A stretch of DNA of 64,000 nucleotides from Sphingomonas sp. G-3-2-10 (GTDB lineage: Bacteria; Pseudomonadota; Alphaproteobacteria; Sphingomonadales; Sphingomonadaceae). The translations under genes and the position numbers were made by a program. Of this stretch, positions 44,950-53,703 are shown one piece after another; the first letter of the stretch is position 1, and every line of letters starts with the position of its first letter. The notes under the pieces are model-generated. The model did not search any database and was not told the DNA's origin. It saw only the letters and a list, made by a program, of their open reading frames with translations. Where the stretch lies: contig NZ_JABBFY010000001.1 of assembly GCF_012927115.1 (NCBI RefSeq), forward strand, positions 2,108,001-2,172,000, in the 5' to 3' direction.

Positions 44950-46194
44950 TTACTGGGTCGTGGTCGCGTCCGGTATGGCCTGCAACGCGCGACCGCGTAC
45001 GATCCGCACTTCGGCCAGCGAAGCGAGGACCGGGCTCGACGAATCCATCGCGGAAAAGTCGATTTCCACCCAATAGAAGCGGCACGGCGCGCCTTCGGGA
45101 ATGACGAAGGGGCGCTCGATATCGCTGGTCAGCCGCACGTCGACCCGCGCCGGCGTTCCGCCGATGGCTTCGGCGCAATGGACATGGATCTGGATATCGC
45201 TTCCCGAGCTCAACGATGCCTGGCCCAGCTTCGCGAACAGCACATAGTTGCCGGGGCTCAGCGCAACCAGCTGGCGCGCGGCGATCGCCGATGCGCCTGC
45301 GATCGCGTTGATCTGCAGCGACCCGCGCCCTTCGTCGATCGCCGCGCTCACGCGTCCATCGCTGCTCAGCTCCCAGTCGAGCGGCGGCAGGCGCGACATC
45401 TCGTTGAAGCTCGAATTGCGCAGCAGATTGCCGTTATCCTCCGGCAAGGGCGGCAGATGCTTCAGATAGCTGAGCGCCAGGTCCATCCGCCGCGCGCCGA
45501 CATAGGCGCCGATCAGCAGGTCGTCGGTCGGTCCAAGGTCGGTGGCGCCCGCCAGCATTCGCGTGCGCAGCACCTCGGCATTGGGAAGCGCCGCCGGGTG
45601 CCCCGACACCGCCTGCCAGAATGCTTCCTGCCAAACCGGACGCCGCGCCAACAGCTGCTGGAAGATCGGAAGCGATTCGCGGTTCTCCAGCGCCTGGGCG
45701 AATGCCGGCATATAGCGTTCGGCCAGCGCCGGATTGACCCGCAGCGCTTCGTCGAGAAGGTTCAGCACCCGCCGGCTGCGGCCCGCGGTGCCGTGATAGT
45801 TGATCAGCCACGCGTTCGCGACCAGCTGGCGCTTGTCGATCGCATTGGCGCGGATGATGATCTTCGCCGCCTCGGGAGTCGCTCCCCGCGCCAGCCCCAC
45901 GATCGTCAGCGCAGTCGAAGCCAGCGGCTCGCGGCTTAGCGCCGCCAGGGCATCGTCCAGGCTGGCGGCGGGAATCTTGATATTCTGCAGATTGGCATTG
46001 TTGCGCACCGTCTCATTGGCGGCGCGGCGCTCATAGGCGAAGCCGTTGGCCGGGACGAGCGACAGGGCGACGCCCGGCCGCGCGGTCTTGGTGACCGCGC
46101 CCAGCGCGGTCAGCCCGAGCCACAATGCGGCAAGCGCAGCCAGCCCCCAGATCAGCAGAGTCCGGGGCGCCGAAGCGGTACGACTTCCGATCAT
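44950..46194 (-). CDS. Membrane-anchored protein with C-terminal carbohydrate-binding-like domain
   Basis: A 414-residue protein, last gene of the minus-strand export operon, overlapping the wzc stop. It has one N-terminal membrane segment (TLLIWGLAALAALWLGLTALG), then helical, TPR-like periplasmic sequence (about 60-230). Then comes a beta-sandwich-like part opening NLLRNSSFNEMSRLPPLDWEL and containing VALSPGNYVLFAKLG, the pattern of galactose-binding/CBM-type modules. Cysteines at CAE and PCRFYW may pair. Position argues for a role in polymer export or length control. No family name is certain. Confidence 0.75.
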   Translation of the reverse strand: MIGSRTASAPRTLLIWGLAALAALWLGLTALGAVTKTARPGVALSLVPANGFAYERRAANETVRNNANLQNIKIPAASLDDALAALSREPLASTALTIVGLARGATPEAAKIIIRANAIDKRQLVANAWLINYHGTAGRSRRVLNLLDEALRVNPALAERYMPAFAQALENRESLPIFQQLLARRPVWQEAFWQAVSGHPAALPNAEVLRTRMLAGATDLGPTDDLLIGAYVGARRMDLALSYLKHLPPLPEDNGNLLRNSSFNEMSRLPPLDWELSSDGRVSAAIDEGRGSLQINAIAGASAIAARQLVALSPGNYVLFAKLGQASLSSGSDIQIHVHCAEAIGGTPARVDVRLTSDIERPFVIPEGAPCRFYWVEIDFSAMDSSSPVLASLAEVRIVRGRALQAIPDATTTQ

Positions 46195-48413
46195 CCGGCC
46201 TTTTGCGCTTTCTCGTTGCTGCCATAGCCATAGCCATAGCCGTATCCATAACCATAGCCGTAGCTGAGGTTGCGATTGTCGAGCTTGGTGACGAGCGCGC
46301 CGAAGACCTTGGCGCCCGGCAGTTCGAGCCGGCGCAGCGCGCCGCGCACGACGCGCAGCTTGCCGACATTCGATTCGACCACGAACAACACGCCGTCGAC
46401 CGACCGGCTGAGCAGCGGCGCGTCGGCCAGGCCCAGCACCGGCGGCGCGTCGATGATCACATGATCATAAGTCTCGCGCAGATAGTCGAGCAGGTTGCGG
46501 AAGCGTTCCGACGCCAGCAGCTCGGCGGCGTTCGGCGGCATCGGCCCGGCGGTGATCATCGTGAAGCCCTGCCCGTCCGGACGCTGGAGCACCTCGTCGA
46601 TGTTCGACGCGCCGGACAGATAGTTGCTGAGTCCCGGCCCGGTGCTGAGCGCGATCAGATCGTCGAGGCGCGTGTTGCGCATGTCGGCATCGACCAGCAC
46701 GGTCTTCGCGCCGGTCTCGGCGAACAGACGCGCCAGCGCATAGGCCGACAGGCTCTTGCCTTCGTTCGGACGCGAGCTGGTGAGCATGAACACGCGCGGC
46801 GCGCCATGATCGGTGAGGAACGACAGGTTGGTGCGCACCGCGAGATAGCTCTCGTACAGCTGCGTCTTCTTGTCCTGCAGCTCCTCGCCCACATCCTTGT
46901 CGTCCACGCGCGGGATCGTGCCGAGCAGCGGCAGGCCCAGCTCGCGCTGGACGTCCGCTGGATCGCGCAGGCTCTGGTCGATCTCTTCCGCGATCACCAC
47001 CAGCGCGGCGGCGAGGATGAGGCCGATCAGCAGCGATACCATCAGGTTGCGCGGCAGGTTCGGCTCATACGGTCCGCTCGGAACGTCGGCGCGATCGACG
47101 ATCGCGATGTTGTTGGTGCCGACGCCGGCGACGCCGATCTCCTTGTAGCGCTGGAGCAGGCCGTCATAGAGCTGGCGGTTGGTATCCACGTCGCGCTGCA
47201 GGATCTGATACTCGATCAGGTTGCTGCGCTGGACGTTGAATTCCTTGGTCAGCGCATCCACGCGCTTGCGGAACTCCGCTTCCTTGGTCTGCGCGGCGCG
47301 CAGCAGCGCCAGCGCGTCGGTGCGGGACTGGCCGCCTTCCTTCGCGATGCTCTGGTCGATCGAATAGATCTCGGTGCGCAGCGCTTCCGCTTCGGGATAG
47401 CCCGGCTCGAACTTGGTCAGCAGCGCCGAATAGCGCGCCGCCAGTTCTGCACGGCGCTGGCGCAGGCCGGCGATCGTGCCCTGATTGGCCGCATTGGGGT
47501 TGGCCGAGGCCGCCGCCAGCGCGCTCTCCGCGGCCACGCGCTCGGCGACGGCGGCGTTCAGCGCGTTGTTCAGCGTGCCGAGGTCGTCCATCACCATCGT
47601 TCGGTTGGCGCTGGTCTTGCCTTCCGAATCGGTGCTCGAAAGCGTGACGATGCCCTTGGACGACGAATAGGCGACCAGTTCGCGCTCCGAAGCCTCGAGG
47701 CGGGTGCGCAGCTGGTTCAGGCGCTGCTCGAGGAAGCCGCGCGCATCGGCCGTCGTGTTGAAACGGCGGTCGAGGTTGGACTGGATATATTCCTGCGCCC
47801 ACGCATTGGCGACGCGCGCCGAAAGCGCCGGGTCGGGGCTCTTGAAATGGATGTCGACCAAGTTCGAATTGCCGACCGGATCGATCTCGATATTGGCGAG
47901 CAGGATCGAGGCCGCGGCTTCGAGCCGGGCGGCCTGATCGCGCGCATTCCGGGCCTTGGGCGCGGGCGCGCCTTCTTCCTGGCCGAAGCCGAACGTCTCG
48001 AAGAAGCTGTCGCTGTTCTGCAGGCCGAGCACGCGCGCGACGCGCTCCGCCAGCGAGCGCGCCTTCAACAGATTGTACTGCGTCTCGTAGAATTGCAGGT
48101 CGCGGCCGCGATCCTCGATGTCGATGCCGCCCATGTTGACGACCTTCGCCTGCGTGCGCGCGATCTCGACCCGAGCCGTCGCCATATATCGGGGCGTGGC
48201 CATCAGATAGGTGATCACGCCCACGGTCAGGCTCAGCAGGACCACCGCCAGGATCATCAGGCGGCGGTTGATCACCGCGTGGAAATAGCGCTCGATCACC
48301 GACAGCGCACGCTCGTCGAGCCGCATGGGGCGCGGGCCATCGCTGACCGGAACCGCCGCCTGTGCAGCCGGGTCGAACGGCGCTTCTTCATACGTGAAGG
48401 TAGGAGTGTTCAT
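46191..48413 (-). CDS. wzc: Polysaccharide co-polymerase / tyrosine autokinase (Wzc-like)
   Basis: A 740-residue BY-kinase. The N-terminal half is a Wzz-type chain-length domain with two membrane segments (about residues 48-70 and 440-460) around a coiled-coil periplasmic part. The C-terminal kinase has Walker A SSRPNEGKS with Lys553, Walker A' LVDADMR and the IDAPP motif. The C terminus is a Tyr cluster of seven consecutive Tyr-Gly pairs (718-731), the autophosphorylation tail. It controls export and chain length together with Wza, encoded just upstream. Confidence 0.95.
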   Translation of the reverse strand: MNTPTFTYEEAPFDPAAQAAVPVSDGPRPMRLDERALSVIERYFHAVINRRLMILAVVLLSLTVGVITYLMATPRYMATARVEIARTQAKVVNMGGIDIEDRGRDLQFYETQYNLLKARSLAERVARVLGLQNSDSFFETFGFGQEEGAPAPKARNARDQAARLEAAASILLANIEIDPVGNSNLVDIHFKSPDPALSARVANAWAQEYIQSNLDRRFNTTADARGFLEQRLNQLRTRLEASERELVAYSSSKGIVTLSSTDSEGKTSANRTMVMDDLGTLNNALNAAVAERVAAESALAAASANPNAANQGTIAGLRQRRAELAARYSALLTKFEPGYPEAEALRTEIYSIDQSIAKEGGQSRTDALALLRAAQTKEAEFRKRVDALTKEFNVQRSNLIEYQILQRDVDTNRQLYDGLLQRYKEIGVAGVGTNNIAIVDRADVPSGPYEPNLPRNLMVSLLIGLILAAALVVIAEEIDQSLRDPADVQRELGLPLLGTIPRVDDKDVGEELQDKKTQLYESYLAVRTNLSFLTDHGAPRVFMLTSSRPNEGKSLSAYALARLFAETGAKTVLVDADMRNTRLDDLIALSTGPGLSNYLSGASNIDEVLQRPDGQGFTMITAGPMPPNAAELLASERFRNLLDYLRETYDHVIIDAPPVLGLADAPLLSRSVDGVLFVVESNVGKLRVVRGALRRLELPGAKVFGALVTKLDNRNLSYGYGYGYGYGYGYGSNEKAQKAG
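46221..46262. repeat. Tandem hexamer repeat encoding the Wzc Tyr-Gly tail
   Basis: Fourteen triplets of alternating Gly and Tyr codons make seven hexamer units, in plus-strand order mostly GCCATA with two GCCGTA units and one each of TCCATA and ACCATA. Three consecutive GCCATA units at the start are perfect. Unit gain or loss would change the number of tyrosines without shifting frame. Confidence 0.8.
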
Positions 48414-48427
48414 GGGCTGTCTGGAAC

Positions 48428-49156
48428 CTACAGAGACTGGACGGCGACGACGAGCGGCGTCGTGAGCAGCGGGACAATCTGGAGGATGTCCTGGAAGCGG
48501 CGGCGTTCCGGCGAATCGCCGACGATGACGATATCGTTGGCGAACAGCTCGGGATCGGCATAGGCGCCGCGGCGGATCGCGCCGAGATTGTAGATGCCGA
48601 CATAGCGCTGGCCCTGCACGGTGCGGAACACCACAACATCGTCGAGACGCGCATATTCACCGGTTCCGCCGGCTACCGCGATCGCCCGCATCAGCGTCTG
48701 GCGGCCGACCACCGGATAATTGCCGGGGCGCGCCACCTGACCGTCGACCGTCAGGTTCTGGCTGACCATCTGGGTCACGTTCACCGTGACCTGCGGCTCC
48801 TTGACATAGGGACGCAGCTTCTTCGCCACTTCGTCGCCAATCTGGCGCGGAGTCAGGCCGGCCGCCTGGACGACGCCGGCCAGCGGATAGGAAAAGGTGC
48901 CGCTGGCATCGACCGCGACGGTGCGCTTCAGGTCGGGCACGCCATAGACATCGACTTCGATCGTATCGAACGGGCCCACCGTGTAGGGCTCGCCCTGAAC
49001 GAAGCGATCCCCCGCGCTCGGGCGCGGCAGTTCGGAGAGCTGGGCGACCTGCAGCCCGGGGGCGCCGCCGATCGGCTTCACCTTGCCGGCGCAGGCCGAA
49101 AGCATCAGCGCGGCGAAGCACATGCTCACCGCGGCAAGTCCCGATCTGATCGTCAT
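48428..49156 (-). CDS. wza: Outer-membrane polysaccharide export lipoprotein (Wza-like)
   Basis: A 242-residue OPX protein. The start at 49156 has a GGAGAGG ribosome site. The signal peptide ends in the lipobox LSAC with Cys22. The Poly_export domain (about residues 65-150) has GPFDTIEVDVYGVPDLKRT and SYPLAGVVQAAGLTP, followed by SLBB-like VDGQVARPGNYPVVG. It forms the outer-membrane channel for the polymer with Wzc. It lacks the long C-terminal barrel helix of enteric Wza, as in other GumB-type proteins. Confidence 0.94.
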   Translation of the reverse strand: MTIRSGLAAVSMCFAALMLSACAGKVKPIGGAPGLQVAQLSELPRPSAGDRFVQGEPYTVGPFDTIEVDVYGVPDLKRTVAVDASGTFSYPLAGVVQAAGLTPRQIGDEVAKKLRPYVKEPQVTVNVTQMVSQNLTVDGQVARPGNYPVVGRQTLMRAIAVAGGTGEYARLDDVVVFRTVQGQRYVGIYNLGAIRRGAYADPELFANDIVIVGDSPERRRFQDILQIVPLLTTPLVVAVQSL

Positions 49157-49172
49157 CCGATTCCTCTCCAAC

Positions 49173-50660
49173 TTACCGCGTCCTGTCCCGGTCGCGACCG
49201 GCTTCACGCCGCGACAATTTCGTCTGGGGTTCGGGCGGGTCCGCGATCAGTGCCACCATCAGCATGGCGTACACCATCATCGACGGGACGCGCAGCGGAT
49301 AATCGAGCAGGCTCGCAACCAGCAGCAGAACCAGCACGCCCGCCGCCGTCAGCACCATGCCCGTCCGCGCGGCTTCACCGTACCGGACCCGCCAGTGCGC
49401 CACGCAGCGGCTTCCCAGCCACAGGACGAAGGCGAGCAGGATCAGCATCGCCGGCAGGCCGCCTTCGATGATCCATTGCAGCCAGTCGTCATGCGCATTG
49501 TTCACATAGGTGCCGCGCAGCCACTCGCTCGCCTCATAGCTGCGATAGGCATGTTCGAAGGCTCCGAAGCCCGTGCCGAACACCCAGTTGTCGTTCGCCA
49601 TCGCGGCGACCTGAGGCAGGATCTGGACGCGCAGTTCCTCGCCCAGCGACAATTTGACCAGCCGGTCGAACGACGATGCTTCCGAAAACAGCGCCAGCCC
49701 GCCCGCAACCGCGATCAGCAGGACCAGCGCGATCGGCAGATAGCCGGTCCACAGACCCATCGGACGCGTATGCCCGTCCTTGGGCTCCATCCGGCGCAGC
49801 CAGATATACAGCGCGGTGCCCATGCCCAGCGCCAGTGCCCCGACAAGCAGACCGGCTCGCGACCCGTTGATGAACAGCGTCACCATCACCAGCACGAACA
49901 CGAAGCCGATCGCCGCCGGCGCGACCGAACGGTCGCCCCGGCGCGTCAGCCGGCGATATTCGGCGAAAAGATATGCCGCGATCAGCAGCGTCGTCGCGAT
50001 GAACACCGCATTGTGGTTGCGGTTCGCGAACAGGCCGACCGGCGTACCGGAATTGGTCTCTCTGTAGAGATAGAGCGGCCCCTGCCCGCCGGTGCCCATC
50101 TGGGCGATTCCGAGCAGCGCGCTGGCCGCCGCGAACGTCACGAACAGCGCGAACAGCTTGCGCCGCTGCGCATCGGACTGCACCGCATAGAGAAGAAGCG
50201 CCGCGGCCGGCACCACCAGCGAAGCGAGCGAATTGACCGTCTTGGACGGCGACAGCGAGATCGGCCGCCACACATCGCCCAGCCCGATCAGCCGGTCGGT
50301 CTCGGCGATCACCGCCCGCCCCGGCAACGCGGCCCACAGGCCGGGCGGCAACGGGATCAGCTGGATCGCCATCCACAATGCCAGTAGCGTCAGCAGTACT
50401 AGCGGGACGCGCACCCTCGCGAAATCGCCCGGCGCGGCGACGGTGAGCGCATAGGCGGCGAAGAAGGCGCAGGCCGGACGCAGGATCACCAGCGACGAAA
50501 TGTCGTCGCGCGATCCGCCGCCCATCAGCGCGACGAGCGCGAGAAACCCGGCAAAAACCCAGAAGCGGGTCGGAACATTCAGAAAGAGACCATCAAGCCG
50601 CAGGCGCGAACCACCCGAAGCCCGGCGACGCGCCGGCGCGAATCTGGCAGTTCTCGACAA
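49173..50660 (-). CDS. O-antigen ligase/polymerase family protein (Wzy/WaaL-type)
   Basis: A 495-residue inner-membrane protein with about ten to twelve hydrophobic segments. The large periplasmic loop carries FGTGFGAFEHAYRSYE and NNAHDDWLQWIIEGGLPA, the H-N-x-Y/W and G-x-G patterns of the Wzy_C/O-antigen-ligase family. It begins with TTG at 50660 behind an AAGGGG site, as no ATG gives a sensible start. It leads the wza-wzc operon and is the second such protein of the locus, so it may act as the polymerase for export or as a ligase. Confidence 0.85.
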   Translation of the reverse strand: MSRTARFAPARRRASGGSRLRLDGLFLNVPTRFWVFAGFLALVALMGGGSRDDISSLVILRPACAFFAAYALTVAAPGDFARVRVPLVLLTLLALWMAIQLIPLPPGLWAALPGRAVIAETDRLIGLGDVWRPISLSPSKTVNSLASLVVPAAALLLYAVQSDAQRRKLFALFVTFAAASALLGIAQMGTGGQGPLYLYRETNSGTPVGLFANRNHNAVFIATTLLIAAYLFAEYRRLTRRGDRSVAPAAIGFVFVLVMVTLFINGSRAGLLVGALALGMGTALYIWLRRMEPKDGHTRPMGLWTGYLPIALVLLIAVAGGLALFSEASSFDRLVKLSLGEELRVQILPQVAAMANDNWVFGTGFGAFEHAYRSYEASEWLRGTYVNNAHDDWLQWIIEGGLPAMLILLAFVLWLGSRCVAHWRVRYGEAARTGMVLTAAGVLVLLLVASLLDYPLRVPSMMVYAMLMVALIADPPEPQTKLSRREAGRDRDRTR

Positions 50661-50866
50661 CGTGTCACCCCTTGATGGCTTTGGCGGCGCGACCCGACCC
50701 TACCGGTGTCGCGCGCATCGGCTCTTGGGGCGGGTATAGGTCGGCCCTCGGGCTTCCGCAACCGGCATCCGTCCGGGATTCCGCTGTCATTGCGGTGGGA
50801 TAATCGCCCTTGGCCTGTCCGCCATTATCGGGCAGGGCAGCGGCCCGAACGGGAGGACCATCGAAC

Positions 50867-51940
50867 ATGAGCAGTAAGCGACCGGTTGCGCTGATTACCG
50901 GCATCACCGGCCAGGACGGCGCCTATCTCGCGCGCCTCCTGCTTTCGAAGGGCTATGATGTGCACGGCGTGAAGCGCCGCTCCTCGTCGTTCAACACCGG
51001 CCGGATCGAGGACATCTATGAGGACCCGCATGTCGAGAATGCGCGGCTCAAGCTCCATTATGGCGATCTGACCGACAGCACCAACCTGATCCGGATCATC
51101 CAGGAAACCCGCCCCGACGAGATCTACAATCTCGCCGCGCAGAGCCACGTCCAGGTCAGCTTCGAAACGCCCGAATACACCGCGAACGCCGACGCGGTCG
51201 GCACGCTGCGCATCCTCGAGGCGATCCGCATCCTCGGCATGGAAAAGACCTGCCGCTTCTATCAGGCATCGACCTCGGAACTGTACGGCAAGGTGCAGGA
51301 AGTCCCGCAGAGCGAGACCACGCCCTTCTATCCGCGCTCGCCGTACGCCGTGGCGAAGCTCTATGCCTATTGGATCGTGGTGAACTATCGCGAGGCCTAT
51401 GGGATGCACGCGTCCAACGGCATCCTGTTCAATCACGAAAGCCCGTTGCGCGGCGAGACCTTCGTCACCCGCAAGATCACCCGCGCCGTCGCCGCGATCA
51501 AGCTGGGGCGGCAGGACAAGCTCTACCTCGGCAATATCGACGCCAAGCGCGACTGGGGCCATGCCCGCGAATATGTCGAGGGCATGTGGCGCATGCTCCA
51601 GCAGGACGAAGCCGACGATTACGTCCTCGCGACGGGTGAAACGGTCTCGGTCCGCCAGTTCGTCGAATGGTGTTTCGAGGAAGTGGGCATCGCGATCGAA
51701 TGGCGCGGCGAAGGCGTCGACGAGAAGGGGTATGACAAGGCGACCGGCGCCTGCCTCGTCGAGATCGACCCGCGCTATTTCCGCCCGACCGAAGTCGATC
51801 TGCTGATCGGCGACCCGACCAAGGCGCGCGAGAAGCTCGGCTGGAGCCACAGCACCACCGCGCACGAGCTGGCGAAGGAAATGGTGCAGGCCGATCTCAA
51901 GGTCATGGCCGACGCACCGGTAGGGCGCTCGAACGGATGA
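50867..51940 (+). CDS. gmd: GDP-mannose 4,6-dehydratase
   Basis: A 357-residue SDR enzyme converting GDP-D-mannose to GDP-4-keto-6-deoxymannose, the first step to GDP-L-fucose. The N-terminal NADP site is [17 protein letters not shown], followed by the Gmd signature [16 protein letters not shown]. The catalytic region has [13 protein letters not shown] and [10 protein letters not shown] (Y-x3-K). The start at 50867 has a GGGAGGA site. Divergent from the export operon across a 206-bp gap. fcl follows by a 4-bp overlap. Confidence 0.97.
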   Translation: MSSKRPVALITGITGQDGAYLARLLLSKGYDVHGVKRRSSSFNTGRIEDIYEDPHVENARLKLHYGDLTDSTNLIRIIQETRPDEIYNLAAQSHVQVSFETPEYTANADAVGTLRILEAIRILGMEKTCRFYQASTSELYGKVQEVPQSETTPFYPRSPYAVAKLYAYWIVVNYREAYGMHASNGILFNHESPLRGETFVTRKITRAVAAIKLGRQDKLYLGNIDAKRDWGHAREYVEGMWRMLQQDEADDYVLATGETVSVRQFVEWCFEEVGIAIEWRGEGVDEKGYDKATGACLVEIDPRYFRPTEVDLLIGDPTKAREKLGWSHSTTAHELAKEMVQADLKVMADAPVGRSNG

Positions 51941-52872
51941 GCTACGATCTTGGGGGCAAGCGCGTCTTCGTCGCCGGGCATCGCGGCATGGTGGGCGGCG
52001 CGCTCGTCCGCCGGCTGGAAAGCGAGGGCTGCGAAGTCCTCACCGCCGGCCGCGCCGATCTCGACCTGATCGACCAGCGCCAGACCTTCGACTGGGTGGC
52101 GAAGCACCGTCCCGACGCGATCTTCATGGCCGCGGCCAAGGTCGGCGGGATCATGGCGAACAGCACCTATCCGGCGCAGTTCCTCTACAAGAACCTCGTC
52201 ATGCAGGCGAACATCGCCGAAGCCGCGCGGCTGGCCGGCACCGAAAAGCTGATGCTGCTCGGCTCGTCTTGCATCTATCCCAAGTTCGCGCCCCAGCCGA
52301 TCGAGGAAGAATCGCTCCTCACCGGCCCACTCGAGCCGACCAACGAATGGTATGCGATCGCCAAGATCGCCGGGATCAAGCTCGGCGAGAGCTATCGCAT
52401 CGAACATGGTTGCGACTTCATCTCCGCCATGCCGACCAACCTCTACGGAATCGGCGATAATTTCGATCTGGAGAGCAGCCACGTCGTCCCCGCGCTGATG
52501 CGCAAGGCGCACGAGGCCAAGCTGTCGGGCGCGAAGGAACTGGTGATGTGGGGCACCGGCACCCCCCGCCGCGAATTCCTCTACGCCGATGATTGCGCCG
52601 ATGCCCTGGTCTTCCTGATGAAGGCCTATTCGGACGGCCCGCACGTCAATGTCGGCAGCGGCGAGGATCTGGAAATCCGCGAGCTGACCCGGCTGGTCTG
52701 CGAGGTCGTCGGCTTCGAAGGCGAGATCGTCGCCGACACCAGCAAGCCCGATGGCACGCCGCGCAAGCTGATGGCGGCGGACAAATTGCGCGGCATGGGC
52801 TGGTCGCCCAGGACCTCGCTCCGCGACGGACTGGCGAAAACCTATCGCTGGTTCCTGGAGAACCGCGCCTGA
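51937..52872 (+). CDS. fcl: GDP-L-fucose synthase
   Basis: A 311-residue epimerase/reductase completing GDP-L-fucose from the Gmd product. NADP binds at [17 protein letters not shown]. The catalytic site has [15 protein letters not shown] and [15 protein letters not shown], with [23 protein letters not shown] as in the Fcl/WcaG family. Coupled to gmd by overlap. Its presence predicts L-fucose, or a derived 6-deoxyhexose, in the polysaccharide. Confidence 0.97.
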   Translation: MSYDLGGKRVFVAGHRGMVGGALVRRLESEGCEVLTAGRADLDLIDQRQTFDWVAKHRPDAIFMAAAKVGGIMANSTYPAQFLYKNLVMQANIAEAARLAGTEKLMLLGSSCIYPKFAPQPIEEESLLTGPLEPTNEWYAIAKIAGIKLGESYRIEHGCDFISAMPTNLYGIGDNFDLESSHVVPALMRKAHEAKLSGAKELVMWGTGTPRREFLYADDCADALVFLMKAYSDGPHVNVGSGEDLEIRELTRLVCEVVGFEGEIVADTSKPDGTPRKLMAADKLRGMGWSPRTSLRDGLAKTYRWFLENRA

Positions 52873-52879
52873 GCTTGCC

Positions 52880-53254
52880 TCAGGCGGCGTTCTTCCGCTT
52901 CCGCAGCGACAGGCAATAGCCGAACGTCACCAGCATCCCGGCCACGATCGCGCCGCACCCGCCGATCACTGCGATCTGGATCGGCGCGAACACGAAGAAG
53001 CCGGTATAGACGAGCCCGCTCAGCACCAGCGACCAGCCCGCGACGCGGTTGGCCTGCTGCGCCCGCGCGTTCGGGACGAAGGTCTTGGGTATGCGGTTGC
53101 CGATCCACGCGATCATCAGCCCGTTCAGCCCGATCACCAGCCGCGTGACCGCGTCGCCATCGATATAGCCCAGCTTGCGCGCGAAAGTCGCGGCGAGCGC
53201 CACGGCAATGATGCCGCCGGCCCAGGCGAGATAGCCGATCTGTTCCTTGTTCAT
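52880..53254 (-). CDS. Small integral membrane protein, SdpI-like
   Basis: A 124-residue protein with four hydrophobic segments and a basic C terminus (LRKRKNAA). The loop WIGNRIPKTFVPNARAQQANR followed by a helix resembles the SdpI/DUF pattern G-x-R-x-P-x-T...H/N-R. SdpI is the immunity and signalling partner of Bacillus SdpR. The start overlaps the stop of the upstream ArsR-type regulator by 4 bp, which supports a regulator-partner pair. Function here, immunity or otherwise, is not shown. Its stop lies 7 bp from the convergent fcl stop. Confidence 0.7.
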   Translation of the reverse strand: MNKEQIGYLAWAGGIIAVALAATFARKLGYIDGDAVTRLVIGLNGLMIAWIGNRIPKTFVPNARAQQANRVAGWSLVLSGLVYTGFFVFAPIQIAVIGGCGAIVAGMLVTFGYCLSLRKRKNAA

Positions 53255-53550
53255 TGTGCGGTTCCCTCCTTGGACTCCGGCGTCTCCGCGCCGCCGATGC
53301 CGAATGATTCGACGAAACCCAGCAGCGCCTCTTCGAGCACCGAGAGTTTCAGGTGATAGATGACGGACTTCCCGGCCTTCTCGGCATGAACCAGATCGGC
53401 TTCCTTCAGCACCGCGAAGTGCGCCGACATGGTCGGTTTGGAGACATCGAACTGGTCGCTGAGATCCCCCGCGCTCATCGGCCCCTTGCGCAGAAGCTGC
53501 AGCACGCGCCGGCGGGTCGGATCCGAAAGTGCCTTGAATACCTGGCTCAT
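53251..53550 (-). CDS. ArsR/SdpR-type transcriptional regulator
   Basis: A 99-residue winged helix-turn-helix repressor. The sequence opens FKALSDPTRRRVLQLLRKGP, followed by SAGDLSDQFDVSKPTMSAHFAVLKEADLV, which is the SdpR subgroup (recognition helix TMSAHF). It has no CxC metal-binding cysteines, so it is not an arsenic or metal sensor. A palindrome immediately upstream is the likely operator, and it is operonic with an SdpI-like membrane protein. Probably autoregulated. Confidence 0.92.
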   Translation of the reverse strand: MSQVFKALSDPTRRRVLQLLRKGPMSAGDLSDQFDVSKPTMSAHFAVLKEADLVHAEKAGKSVIYHLKLSVLEEALLGFVESFGIGGAETPESKEGTAQ

Positions 53551-53559
53551 GATGCGACG

Positions 53560-53577
53560 TTTAGCTAATTATCTAAA
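53560..53577. promoter_or_regulatory. Palindromic operator upstream of the SdpR-like gene
   Basis: TTTAGCTAATTATCTAAA is an 18-bp near-perfect palindrome (one mismatched pair) starting 10 bases before the regulator gene. It is AT-rich in a GC-rich genome, and length and position suit an ArsR-family dimer. It probably overlaps the -10 region of the regulator's promoter. Confidence 0.6.
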
Positions 53578-53703
53578 TGAGTCAAGCGATCGAGGCTGCA
53601 TTCCCACTCGCCAGACCCGCCGCCTCGACAAACAGGATGGGCTCGGTCAGTCTCGCGCCCCTGCCCGATACGGGCCGATCAGCCATTTCCGCCGGGAGTG
53701 CCC

